From assembly GCA_905221605.1 (NCBI GenBank), contig CAJNDS010001101.1, positions 367,501-420,000 on the forward strand: DNA of 52,500 nt, in the 5' to 3' direction. The notes below the pieces were generated by a model. That model did no database searches, had not been told where the DNA came from, and was given only the letters and a program-made list of their open reading frames with translations. A program made the translations under genes and the position numbers. Of the stretch, positions 1 to 8,823 are shown in pieces (the stretch's first letter is position 1; each line of letters starts with the position of its first letter). This DNA comes from Symbiodinium natans (lineage: Eukaryota > Sar > Dinophyceae > Suessiales > Symbiodiniaceae).

Positions 1-514
1 TCGCTCAACGAACCTTGAAGGCACACCGAATGACTCCACAGACTTTGCGTCATGTTCATGGTTCTTGACGAAGGCTTGATGTTGATGAGCTAGCTCGATT
101 TCCTCGGCCCAGTCAAGAGCCCAATCAGGCACATCAACGGCAGCCTCAGGCGATAAAAGCTTGAGGGAACGTCTAGCGGTCGGCTCAGGTGACTGTAGGA
201 AGTCAGGCTGCCGGTCTTCTCCGTCGTCTACATCCGCACTATGCAGATTCAAGATTTGTGACTCTGTGCCAGGCACGGTTGAACTGGAGGCTTGTGTGTC
301 CGGCAACACGTGGCCTGTGCTTTTGCACCAAGCCTTCAAATCTTTGGACAGCTGCTCACGTACCGGTGCGCTTGGCAGTCTGAGCCCAGGCACTTTTTTC
401 ATAGCTGCGGAAAGGTACTCCTACAACACGGGCCTGCAAATCCTGAGCCCGACACACTTGCACACAGGCATATTCTGATAGCATGCGCAGGCACTGCACT
501 GCAGCCACGTCATT
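1..514 (-). CDS. partial gene fragment, exon(s) running off the left end
   Basis: One minus-strand frame is open from 420 to the window edge, about 140 codons, and reads like a hydrophilic protein (for example ALDWAEEIELAHQHQAF and SPEPTARRSLKLLS). An in-frame ATG lies at 402-400. A second overlapping frame is open from a good 3' splice site (branch-like CTGAC, then TTCTGATGCTCAG, exon start 514) to a strong 5' site GTACGTGAG (exon end 364), reading NDVAAVQCLRMLSEYACVQV. The two frames differ, so either the exon at 514-364 splices into the downstream frame, or one of them is chance. I could not find a fully phased junction. The sequence is free of telomeric repeats, unlike its surroundings. 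No family recognised; the left part continues outside the window. Confidence 0.45.
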
Positions 515-722
515 CTGAGCATCAGAATGTCAGCTTTCAGCACACGGCCCACCAACTAACAGCCGATATGTATTTCTTCTCGACCTGCAGGTCAAGTTGA
601 CGACCAGGGTTTCGAAACCCTCTCTTCAAAAATAAAAATAACATAAGGTCTCATGATTTCCAACTTTGCTCTTCCAGCAGGCACACTATAGCGCCCGCAA
701 TCTCTGCAAAACACAACAAATA

Positions 723-758
723 TACATGCCCCCCCCCCCCCCAAAAAAAAAAAAAAAA
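723..758. repeat. C18/A16 homopolymer pair
   Basis: A run of about 18 C followed directly by about 16 A. Such tracts recur through the window and may hold assembly length errors. Nothing else supportable is seen from about 600 to 1300 except GT-rich degenerate repeat debris. Confidence 0.9.
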
Positions 759-1301
759 CGGAGGAGGCTTGCAGGGCTTGAGTGCTAGGTGTTTGGGGCT
801 TTGGGGCTTCAGCTTCCTGAGGCTTCAGAGTCTACGGATTTAGGGTCGTCTACAGGGATAAAAGCGGTGAGTTTTAGTACACCCCACCTGCCCATTCTCG
901 AGCTCGGCCCCAAATTGCGGGGCACCCTTACTCAAAACTAAGAATAGAATAGTCTTGCTTTCCCCAAGGTGTTCGCCAGGCGAAGAAAATCATGATTTTG
1001 CTAAGGAGGCCCGGCGGGGACCGGGATTTCTTTAATCAGTTTTGGGATTGAGGGACCCGAATCCCTCAAGCCGTGCTGCTTCCCCTGGCCACCCCCCCGC
1101 TGTTGGAAGTAGGTCCAAAGCATTCTGACCGTGAGCAGGGTCATAGGTCCCTTGTCTAGGGTTTATGGAACATCCGGTATAGCATCTACTTCGTTGTCCA
1201 GTAACCTGGGGGAACTCAAGGCTAACCTTTAGGATTATAAGGGGATTCTATTACCCCAAAAAGGTTAAAGGTTACCTACTCTACTACTAGGTCTATAGAG
1301 T

Positions 1302-1418
1302 TCAGGGAAAATGGCAGACTCCGAACCCCTCTGGCCAAGTCTCCAGCGTCATGTCGGGGCAGAAGTCTGGGCTCTGGCGTGGAGGTTCGCTTTGCGCACG
1401 CCTCTCAGTTGCTGGCTC
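1302..1418 (-). CDS. candidate terminal exon
   Basis: A pyrimidine-rich 3' splice site (TTGGTGTGCTTTCAG) is followed by 38 open codons and a TGA at 1304-1302. The reading begins EPATERRAQSEPPRQSPD and ends EGFGVCHFP. The opposite strand is also open here, so strand is not certain. The upstream side is a poly-T tract and TTTAGGG-like debris. Product unknown. I chose this strand because the acceptor signal is very good and the frame closes soon after it. Confidence 0.4.
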   Translation of the reverse strand, partial: EPATERRAQSEPPRQSPDFCPDMTLETWPEGFGVCHFP

Positions 1419-1724
1419 CTGAAAGCACACCAAGAAGGGCCAAGCACCCCATATTTCTACGAATGGCTTAAGAAGCCCCCACACCCCCTTAAAAAAAACA
1501 AAAAAAAAAAAAAAAACAGACATTCTTCCTTATAACGGCAAGTCTTAAGGAAATCGTAGCAGGATCTAGTCTGAGCACCATCCTCAGAGAATTCTGGCCC
1601 TGAGTCCCCCAAATGGAGTCAAGGCCTTCATTTACACAAACCTGGGGACGCAATGACTGGAGTGTTGCAGGGTTTGAGGGCTCCGGGCCCAGGACCTGTG
1701 CGCCTAAGGTCATAGGGTTTAGGG

Positions 1725-1790
1725 GGTTTAGGGTTTAGGGTGTTTGGTGTTTAGGGTTTAGGGTTTAGGGTTTAAAGTTTAGGGTTTGGG
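1725..1790 (+). repeat. TTTAGGG-like array, degenerate
   Basis: Runs of GGGTTTAGGG with variant units such as TGTTTGG. G-rich motif on the plus strand. Confidence 0.9.
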
Positions 1791-1810
1791 CCCCAGAGAG
1801 GTGGGGTGGG

Positions 1811-2077
1811 TGCACGAAAGGCCCTGCAAACGGAGCCATGGTCAGCCTCTTTGAAGTCAAGGAAGGTGCGCTGAAGCTCCATCGCTCTTCGAGGCTGAGA
1901 TCCTAGAGAGCCCTTTGTACCCCTTACTTCAGGAAGATTCCCTAAACCATAGGAAGGATCTCTATCCAGAATCTAAGGTATATTTCCTGAATTCAAGGGG
2001 TATAAAGGGCTCTGGGTATGCTTCGACGGGGATGGCTGCCGGTCCGGAAGTTTCCATGCGCAAAACAAAGCGTAAAC
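1811..2077 (+). CDS. exon-like segment split by a family C foldback
   Basis: The left part (1811-1903) reads GCTKGPANGAMVSLFEVKEG and stays open to LRS. The foldback at 1904-2018 follows. The right part (2019-2077) reads ASTGMAAGPEVSMRKTKRK and runs into a TTTAGGG array. Removing the element while keeping one TA joins the halves in the same frame across TAT (tyrosine). Without removal, the left frame meets a stop within the element tip. This fits either a recent insertion into an exon or an intron-like element. Chance agreement of frame is one in three. Product unknown. Confidence 0.35.
1904..2018. mobile_element. foldback element, family C (copy 1)
   Basis: Inverted ends: left GAGAGCCCTTTGTACCCCTTA, right the reverse of AGAGCCCTTTATACCCCTT, with interior GGATC as in other family C copies. 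TA flanks both ends. The left tip is about two bases shorter than the right. Short, with no coding capacity: MITE-like. Confidence 0.7.
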
Positions 2078-2079
2078 TG

Positions 2080-2170
2080 TTAGGGTTTAGGGTTTAGGGT
2101 TTAGGGTTTAGGGTTCAGGCTTCAGGGTTCAGAGTTCATATTTTGGGGTTCGGGTTTAGGGTTTAGGGTT
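2080..2170 (+). repeat. TTTAGGG array with variants
   Basis: Six or so units, then degenerate GGTTCAGG/GGTTCGG units. Confidence 0.9.
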
Positions 2171-2176
2171 TAGGGA

Positions 2177-2291
2177 ACCCAAAGAGCCCAATACCCGCGA
2201 AAAAAGGAATGCACCTTAATTTCATATTCGGGATCCCTAGATAGTTTACGGGTGTTTACCTTCATTGAGGGGTCTACAGGGCTCCCTTTGT
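2177..2291. mobile_element. foldback element, family C (degenerate copy)
   Basis: The left end AACCCAAAGAGCCCAATACC matches family C; the right end (AGGGGTCTACAGGGCTCCCTT) is eroded. Confidence 0.5.
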
Positions 2292-2408
2292 ACGGCTTTG
2301 AAGGTGTAGAGATTAGGCTTCTTCAAGAATGGGATAAACTGCTTCGTTTTCGTCACGTTATAAGCAAGCCCAAAAGTTGAAAGTTCGTGTTTTGGCTGAG
2401 TAGAAGAG

Positions 2409-2520
2409 ACTAGACTCAAGAGTAACCTAGGAATGAAAAGGGCGCTTATAACGGTTTAACGGTGCCGAGAAAGGAACCGAAACCCTAACGGCATGAGTGG
2501 CTTGTCCGGGTCCTATAGGA
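2409..2520 (+). mobile_element. family H element
   Basis: Shares AGTAACCTAGGAATGAAAAGGG, GGGAACC and a GGGTCCTA(T)AGG end with copies at 10378, 37056, 38464 and 43998. Only weak inverted structure. Confidence 0.5.
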
Positions 2521-2786
2521 TAAGCTCGATCGAGACCCTCAAACCTGCGTTCAGGGTTTAGGGTTTAGGGTCCCAAATTCCCGAACAACCTGCTTGAGAA
2601 CGCCCCAACCTGCCACTCATTGCCCAGAAAAAAAAACCCACAGATCACAGGCTCGTGAAGTACCGCATACCCGACATCCGTTGAACTGGTGCGAGTGCCC
2701 GGAAACCCGAACTCCTAACATGCAAAGCGACTTCACAGTCACACTCTCAGAATGTACATGACATGCACATAACTTATACCCGGAGC

Positions 2787-2936
2787 CCTACTTGGACATT
2801 CATGGTTCTTCTGAACTCAACTATAACTGTGCTTACAAATTAAGTATAACCAGACGACGTAGGGCACTTCAGGAGCTTGCAAGTGGGCTAAGAGGAAAGT
2901 TTTGATTTAGCTAATAAGTACCATGAGCCTCCAAGT
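2787..2936. mobile_element. foldback element, family B (copy 1)
   Basis: Terminal inverted repeats CTACTTGGACATTCATGGT and ACCATGAGCCTCCAAGT. The interior resembles other B copies (AACTTATACC, TATAACTGTGCTTA). Confidence 0.65.
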
Positions 2937-3129
2937 CACTCCTAAACCGGTAACCCCCCAAGCTGCATGCCCCAGGCCCACCCTCCCAATCCGTATTTCG
3001 AGAAGAACGCTTCTATTGAGGACTTTGCTTTGCGCCTTCAGGAACCCGAACTCCGAAAACCCTGCAGTTCCCAAACTCCAAACAACACTGTGTAGGGTTT
3101 AGGTCTCGGGCTTCGGGTTTAGGGTTTAC

Positions 3130-3234
3130 TAGTTCATGGCTGGGATAGTGATAAAACTTTTAAGTTATATTCCTGATTGGGTTTAAGTTCCCTTACAATG
3201 AAACAATGTTACCCAACTATGACAAAGTTTAGGT
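3130..3234 (+). mobile_element. family F element (copy 1)
   Basis: About 100 bp shared with copies near 12503, 18264 and 32432: starts GTTCATGGCTGGGATAGT, has TATATTCCTGATTGGGTTTA, and ends TTACCCAACTATGACAAAG then TTTAG. Imperfect inverted ends (CATGGYTGGGATA / TACCCAACTATG). Confidence 0.75.
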
Positions 3235-3454
3235 GTCTGGCCAGAAGCGGTTCTTCCGCCCTTCGCCCGCACGCGCCACTAATGGATGGTGCCCCTGGCA
3301 CACGAACAGTACATGGCCCAAAGTTTAGGGTTTAGGGTTTAGGGCTGAAAACCCCGAAGCTCGAGACCCTCAACCCTTCATAAAGGCTGAGGGCGCTTAG
3401 AAACGGGTTGCACGATAATCTGGACTCCAGGAAAAAATAAACAGAAAATTATGT

Positions 3455-3562
3455 ACATATATATATATATATATATGTATACATACCCTATACAACCCAA
3501 GGGCCCATACATCAGAACCCTTTAAAGAGGGGAAGGGACCACACTAGGGGACCATGCAACTA
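3455..3562 (+). mobile_element. partial family D foldback joined to a TA microsatellite
   Basis: A (TA)n tract at about 3457-3477 replaces the left arm. The right arm has GGGCCCATACATCAGAACC and ends GGACCATGCAACTACCCTT, as in D copies at 6734 and 8121. Confidence 0.6.
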
Positions 3563-3574
3563 CCCTTTGATGAA

Positions 3575-4150
3575 CCCTCAAGCCTAAACCCTAAGGCCTG
3601 AAAGCCTAAAGCCTAAGCCCGAAAAGCCCCTAAACCCCCAAGCCTAAAGCCTGACCCTAAACCCTGAACCCTAAGACCTAAACCCTAAACCTTAAACCCC
3701 AAACCCCAAACCCCAAACCCCAAACCCCAAACCCCGAACCCTAAACCCTAGCAAGCCACGCCTGGGTGCGTGCGGCTTCAGGCTATTCGCGTCTTGGGCT
3801 TCAAGGAGATGGAGACAAAGAGCCCAATACCCCAGTAATTCAGGAATACATTGGGTTTAGGGTAAGGGTTTAGGGTTTAGGGTTTAGGGTTTAGGGTTTA
3901 GGGTTTAGGGTTTAGGGTTTAGGGTTTAGGGCTTAGGGTTTAGGGTTCAAGGTTTCGGGTTTAGGGTTTTTGGTTTAGGGCTTAGGGTTTAGGGTTTAGG
4001 GGCTTCGGGTTTAGGGTTTAGGGTTCAAGGTTTAGGGTTTAGGGTTGAGGGGGTAGGGTTTAGGGTTTAGGGTTTAGGGTTTAGGGGTTCGTGTTTAGGG
4101 TGTAGGGCGTAGGGTTTAGGGTGTCGGGTGTAGGGTTTAGGGTTTAGGGT
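3575..4150. repeat. telomere-like repeat block, both orientations
   Basis: CCCTAAA-type units to about 3750, including a homogeneous CCCCAAA run at about 3695-3735. The left half of a family C element (CAAAGAGCCCAATACC, 3814-3850) follows and is cut off abruptly. Then about 12 perfect TTTAGGG units (3852-3930) and many variants (GTGTAGG, GGTTCAAG, GGCTTAG). Confidence 0.9.
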
Positions 4151-4159
4151 TCAAGGTTT

Positions 4160-4665
4160 GGGGTTTGGGGTTTGGGGGGGGTGCGCCGACCCTGGCGGGG
4201 GTGTTGGACCCCCCCTGCCCCCCCCACCCCCCACCCCCCTACCCCCCCTACCCCCCCCCCCCCCCCCCCCTCCCCCCCACCCCTGCCCCCCCCCCCCCTC
4301 CCACCAACTTTGGCAGCCTTTGACCTAACGAACGCGTTTAAACCTTTCAAAGCCGAGGCTCTTAAATTTGGGGGGGGGGGGGGGGCGGGGGGTGTTGGGA
4401 GACAGAGTATGCGGGCGCAAGGGCCGATTCAGGGTCAAAGCGGGTTTGGGTTTGGGGCTTAGGGTTTTTGGTTCGGGGTTTGGGGGTTTGGGGGTTTTGG
4501 GGGGTTCATGGGAACTACGGTTTTGGGGTTTAGGGTGCCATAGGGTTACAGGCGACTTCTTGTAGGTGGGACGACAAGAAAGGAGCTTTATAACACTCAA
4601 TAAATCATCCTGGAACCTGCCCCCCCCCCCCCCCCCCCCGCACCTTCCCCCCCCCCCCCCCCGTT
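4160..4665. repeat. long G and C homopolymer tracts with telomere-like debris
   Basis: C tracts at about 4205-4310, a G tract at 4371-4390, and C tracts at 4620-4662. The proline/glycine reading frames across these tracts are compositional and are not called as genes. Confidence 0.9.
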
Positions 4666-4789
4666 TAGGGTGAGTGCAGTGTTGAGAGACCTCAAGCCCT
4701 AAAGTGATAAACAGGGGGGCTGTCTGGTACACTACCCTCCAAAGGTACAACATAGAAACCCTATAACCCTAACCCCTACACGCTAAACC

Positions 4790-4925
4790 CTAAATGGAGG
4801 CCCCTAAACACTAAACCCTAAACCCTAAACCCTAAACCCTAAACCCTAAACCCTAAACCCTAAACCCTAAACCCTACCCCCTTAACACTAAACCCTATAA
4901 CCCTAACCCCTAAACACTAAACCCT
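4790..4925 (-). repeat. CCCTAAA array
   Basis: About ten perfect units (4805-4876) plus variants with CCCTATA and CCCCTAAACA. Confidence 0.95.
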
Positions 4926-4958
4926 AAATTGAGGCCCGTAGGTCCACCCCTCAACAAT

Positions 4959-5049
4959 TCATGCCCCTGGTCAGAAAACGCCTTAGGATTCGCATCAAGT
5001 GTTCCAGAGAAACTCCAGAGTCCGGCGAAACTTCGCGGAGCAAGGGCTT
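4959..5049 (+). CDS. exon-like segment
   Basis: From ATG at 4959 the frame is open: MPLVRKRLRIRIKCSRETPE, then SGETSRSKG into a TTTAGGG array. Basic, then serine/threonine-rich. AGG|GTTTTATAAGG or AAG|GTTTAGGG could serve as a 5'-site. Short and unassigned. Confidence 0.35.
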
Positions 5050-5063
5050 AGGGTTTTATAAGG

Positions 5064-5139
5064 TTTAGGGTTTAGGGTTTAGGGTTTAGGGTTTAGGGTT
5101 TAGGGTTTAGGGTTTAGGGTTTAGGGTTTAGGGTTTAGG
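5064..5139 (+). repeat. perfect TTTAGGG array
   Basis: About 11 uninterrupted units between exon-like segments on the same strand. I could not match phases across it. Confidence 0.95.
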
Positions 5140-5179
5140 ATTCCCCCCTCTCCCCCACCCCACCCACCCCACCCACCCC

Positions 5180-5282
5180 ACCGAGCCAAACCCCTTCACT
5201 GAGAGCCGCGCTGCTCCGGAATGCGGCTGTCTTCGCCAATCCAGGGGCTGCCTGAGAAGTTGGGAATATGCAGAATATTTCG
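5180..5282 (+). CDS. exon-like segment
   Basis: One frame is open: TEPNPFTESRAAPECGCLRQ, then SRGCLRSWEYAEYF, ending at GGGTTTAGGG. Cysteine-containing; product unknown. It follows a C-rich stretch of CCACCC repeats. Confidence 0.3.
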
Positions 5283-5786
5283 GGTTTAGGGTTCAGGCGC
5301 GAGGGTTTCGGCTGTAGGATTTAAGGACAAACCGGAGGAAAACCCTGGATTTTACACCCTGCGAGCCCTAAAAACAACCAGCACAGGTGGTCCACCGACG
5401 ATCACCGACGTGTGCTGTAGGGTGGCCCTGAAAACCCCCTGAAAAATATTCCTGTTTTGATCCTCCTATTCCCAATCGGGGAAAAAAGAAAATGTCCCAG
5501 GTTGCCAAGGTCCTACCTCGTATTGTCGGACCATGCTCCCAGTGGTGACCCTAAACCCTAAACCCTCAACCCTAAACCCTAACACCTAAACCCTAAACCG
5601 TGCTGCTCAAGAACTTGGGTCCGCCTGCGTTATGATTGGGGGGCCCTGTTTTGGGATACTTAGCTTCCTTAGTACCCCTGCCTAACCCTTACAGAACTGG
5701 CTGGTTCTTAGTAGGGAATGAGGGAATGAGCCTCATTCCCTCATTCCCCACAACCAGGGGGAGAAGATAGCCTGAAAAGAGGGTAG

Positions 5787-5880
5787 ATTACAAGCCTCCA
5801 TGAAAGGTTCAGTAACAGGCAGGCATTCGTGTCTAGGCTGCTGCGAAGCGTGATGACGTCTCCGAGCCCTAAACCAAGGG
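5787..5880 (+). CDS. exon-like segment
   Basis: After AGAGGGTAG (possible acceptor) the frame reads ITSLHERFSNRQAFVSRLLR and SVMTSPSPKPRE, then TAA at about 5878. The minus strand also has a 104-codon frame (6047-5733), so strand is uncertain. From 5300 to 5785 I see only degenerate repeats and unassigned unique DNA. Confidence 0.35.
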
Positions 5881-6126
5881 AATAAGGGTGTTGCTGGAGG
5901 TGTCCGGTGTCGTTGTGTTGGTAAATGCACGTACATGCCGGATCGAGCTTTGGGGATTTTTGGTGGAACCTGATGCGGCCAAAGCCCGAAGCTTCCGCGA
6001 CTCTGTACCCCTTGTACTCTTATAACCCAGAGCCCGCCCCAAGACAATGAACCCAGAACCCTAATCCCTTATAAGCCGCTCATCCAATCATCGCTGCCGA
6101 ACCCTACTGAAAACCTTAATTAAGCC

Positions 6127-6290
6127 CTACTTGGAGGTTCATGGTACTTATTAGCCAATTATAATTATAACTGTACCTATAACCCACTTATAAGCCTCAT
6201 AAGTGCCCTAATATGGCTATAGGTACAGCTATAAGTACAGTTACAAGTACAGTTGTACTTGGTGAATAAGTACCATGAACCTCCGAGTAG
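6127..6290. mobile_element. foldback element, family B (copy 2), well preserved
   Basis: Terminal repeats CTACTTGGAGGTTCATGGTA and TACCATGAACCTCCGAGTAG. Interior arms AACTGTACCTATAACCCACT. On the plus strand the left arm offers GGAG|GTTCATGG as a 5' splice site and the right tip ends in TAG, immediately followed by an open exon-like segment. Confidence 0.8.
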
Positions 6291-6458
6291 GATTTGTGCC
6301 TCTGTCGCCTCCAAAACAACGAAGACCCAAAGGAGTTCAGGAAAAATTCCCCTAAACCCGTTCGGGCCCACGCAATCTTCTCGAGGAGGCTCACCACTTC
6401 TGCTGTCGGTACTGCCTCCAACGTTCCGCAACTTGGAGGATCGGGGGAGCTTAGCCGG
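6291..6458 (+). CDS. exon bounded by two foldback elements
   Basis: Begins at the base after the TAG tip of the family B element and runs open for about 55 codons to the first bases of a family A element. It reads DLCLCRLQNNEDPKEFRKNS, then PKPVRAHAIFSRRLTTSA and a glycine/serine stretch ending GELSRK. The composition is convincingly protein-like, with no telomeric motif inside. The downstream edge CGGAAG|GCTCCATG would be a GC 5' splice site at the family A tip. Exact coincidence of both edges with element tips supports the idea that the elements are spliced. Product unknown. Confidence 0.5.
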
Positions 6459-6566
6459 AAGGCTCCATGTACCTATGTAGCGTATACTTGGGCCCTCAAG
6501 CTGCCGTGTAGGAATCCCTTGAAAGCCCAAGTATATACAAAATAGGTGCATGGATGCTTTTGGGTA
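6458..6566. mobile_element. foldback element, family A (copy 1)
   Basis: Inverted arms AAGGCTCCATGTACCTATGT and ATAGGTGCATGGATGCTTTT, with ATACTTGGGCCCT inside and GCCCAAGTATATAC on the other arm. Confidence 0.75.
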
Positions 6567-6733
6567 GTAAGCAACTATTAAGGTTTAGGGCTTGCGGTTT
6601 GAAGCTTTGGGGTGCGGGGATTCGGTACGAGGTACAACAACAAAGAGACCTCTAATTAGGTTTATCCTACTTAAGCAGAGACATCTACCTACTACAAGTC
6701 CCGATCGTCGAAGTAGTGGAGGTGTCTCTTTCA

Positions 6734-6862
6734 GGGTAGTTACATGGTTCTTTAATATGGGCGGAACCCTTACATACAGCTGATATACCCCATAAAACCC
6801 CAGGGCCCATACTTCAGAACCCTGTAAAGAAGGTAAGGGACCTTTATAAGGGACCATGTAAC
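6734..6862. mobile_element. foldback element, family D (copy 2)
   Basis: Left AGGGTAGTTACATGGTTC, right GGGACCATGTAACTTCCTT; interior GGGCCCATACTTCAGAACC. Confidence 0.75.
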
Positions 6863-7249
6863 TTCCTTCAAAGTCTGAAGCATCCCTGAACCTTAAACCC
6901 TAAAACCTATTCATATCGCTTCTCCTGCGCACTGTAGTCCCTCTATTGTAGGAACCCCAAGAAGGGAGTTTGCTAGCTTCCTATGTAAAGCTTGTTGAGG
7001 GTCTAGAGCGGGGCGCCTTCCATCAAGGGCCAGGGTCTACAGGGTTTAGGGTTGGGGCTCAGGGTTTGTTAGGTTTAGCGAATCCAGGATGCTTTATGGA
7101 AGCTTTCCCGCGGATTGGTGTCTATGCTCAGCTGAAGCGTGGTAGGATGTAGTCCAGGCGGTAGTATCCCTACTAGCTCGTCAGCCCGGAGATCAACCCT
7201 CGCCAAGACAAGCCATCCGCAGCCCGCGCATACTCAAGAAAAACCTTGA

Positions 7250-7654
7250 GTTGCGACTTCCAGGGGGTGGACAAGCCCGGCTCCAGACATTCGCCGTCTT
7301 CCGGTTTCGAGTTGGAATGATCTATCCTTCGCTATCTCATCCCCGCCGGACACCAGCCGCACAGTACTCGAGGATTCCCTTCTCAAGTTCCAGCCTTCAC
7401 AAGAGGGCCCTCTTGAGCGTACGCGCGCCGCAGCGGCACAAGCTCAAGTTATGTTTATGTGGATCTTGACCCACCGCATAAACACCATGTATATACAACT
7501 CCACAGTTTATCGGTTCATCCCTTTATCTCAGCTCGCCCTGGCTTATCCACCTCTCCACTGTATCCGCATCTCCACTGTATTCACATCTCCACTGGGCCG
7601 CGCCCGAAATCCTTCCTACCAAATGCAAGTCAGCCCCCGGCTACTTTCACATGA
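7250..7654 (+). CDS. long open exon
   Basis: Open for 134 codons between TGA at 7247-7249 and TGA at 7652-7654, one of the longest frames here. A 3' splice site (GCGACTTCCAG) puts the exon start near 7264. It reads WTSPAPDIRRLPVSSWNDLS, FAISSPPDTSRTVLEDSLLK, FQPSQEGPLERTRAAAAQAQ, then a tail with short CATCTCCACTGTATT repeats. The first two thirds look most protein-like; CAA|GTTATG near 7448 is a possible 5' site that would drop the tail. A second frame (from 7251) is also open for 72 codons. No known domain recognised. An upstream exon may lie at 7175-7245. Confidence 0.5.
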   Translation, partial: VATSRGWTSPAPDIRRLPVSSWNDLSFAISSPPDTSRTVLEDSLLKFQPSQEGPLERTRAAAAQAQVMFMWILTHRINTMYIQLHSLSVHPFISARPGLSTSPLYPHLHCIHISTGPRPKSFLPNASQPPATFT

Positions 7655-8001
7655 TGCGCTAACCAGGGAAGGGGTTTCTGGTTCACATACCTTAATATGG
7701 AGATTGTAGCAGTATAGGGTATGTGACCCCAATTTCAGGTTTGCTGCCCAATGTAGGGCCTGGGTTTATAGGGTCTTGGGTTATCTGGGCCAGTTCGCTT
7801 GGGTAAGGTACTGGCTACTTTGTCTTTGCCGCCCCCGCCCCCGGCACAGCAACCGCACACATCTACTACTATTAATTAAAAACCACCCAAGAAATGAAAG
7901 TATTCTTCCTTACAAGGGCCACGTTGAGATTATTCTGTTCTTTTTTTGGGGGGGTTCTTAATTAAGCACATAGCAAGCAAATGGCCCGGCAGTCTACCTT
8001 T

Positions 8002-8790
8002 TCAATCGATGCCTTGCGCCCTTAGAATCCAGAGCGCTCGGAAAGGAGGCTGTACAGCCAAGGCAATCCTTCGTGAATGGAGCCGCCTGACAAACCCGAA
8101 GCACTCAACCCTTGTAATCTGAGGGTAGTTGCATGGTCCCTTACATGGGGACCCCATATACACCCTGTACAATCCAAGGGCCCTTTAGAGAAGGTAACGG
8201 ACCATATTAAGGCCCGTATAGCTACCCTTAGACTTATAAACCCCAAAGGCCCTAACCCTATAAGGGTTCATGTATATACTTGGGTCCTATGTAGGAATAT
8301 ATATATATATACGTATATACATAGATATATATATATATATATATATGTAGGAAGCCATTTAAGGCCCAAGAAAGTCCTATTTAGGTACATGGACCCTTAG
8401 GGCAATGTCTTTATCATCAACGCCTGACTGCATGTCCCGGAATTGCCCGAGTCTGCGAAGAGACCGAGCCCAGCAAGCCCAACTCCTATTTCAGGATGTT
8501 CCCTTGAAACGTACGAGGGCTTCCTAACCCTGATTTATAATTGAGGGCGACACCGAAACAGCGAAAAAAGTATTCCGAGCTTCTTTATGCCAGCATGAGA
8601 GCCTTGTCCGGCCTTATCCGCTTTGTTTATTTCATAAGCCTTTTGCCCTAAAGTGCTGAAGAAGCTGGAGCAGGGAAGGGTTGGGGTTGAAGGCTAAACC
8701 CTAATAAAACCCGAAGCACTAAGCCCGAAACCGCCCGAAACCCTAAACCCTAAACCCTAAAACCCTAAACCCTAAACCCCTAAGGATATA

Positions 8791-8823
<33 letters not shown>

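Noticed and set aside
4144-4753. Long frames on both strands (up to 142 codons) rich in proline and glycine
   Set aside because: They come from C/G homopolymers and telomere repeats; no stop can arise in such tracts and the peptides are repeat translations.
7141-7250. A plus exon at 7175-7245 joined to the long frame at 7264
   Set aside because: Open and plausible (RRSTLAKTSHPQPAHTQEKP) but no good 5' site in the right phase was found, so it is mentioned only as a possibility.
8280-8350. TA-rich loop as a promoter or replication origin
   Set aside because: Simple (TA)n expansion inside a foldback; no other supporting signal.
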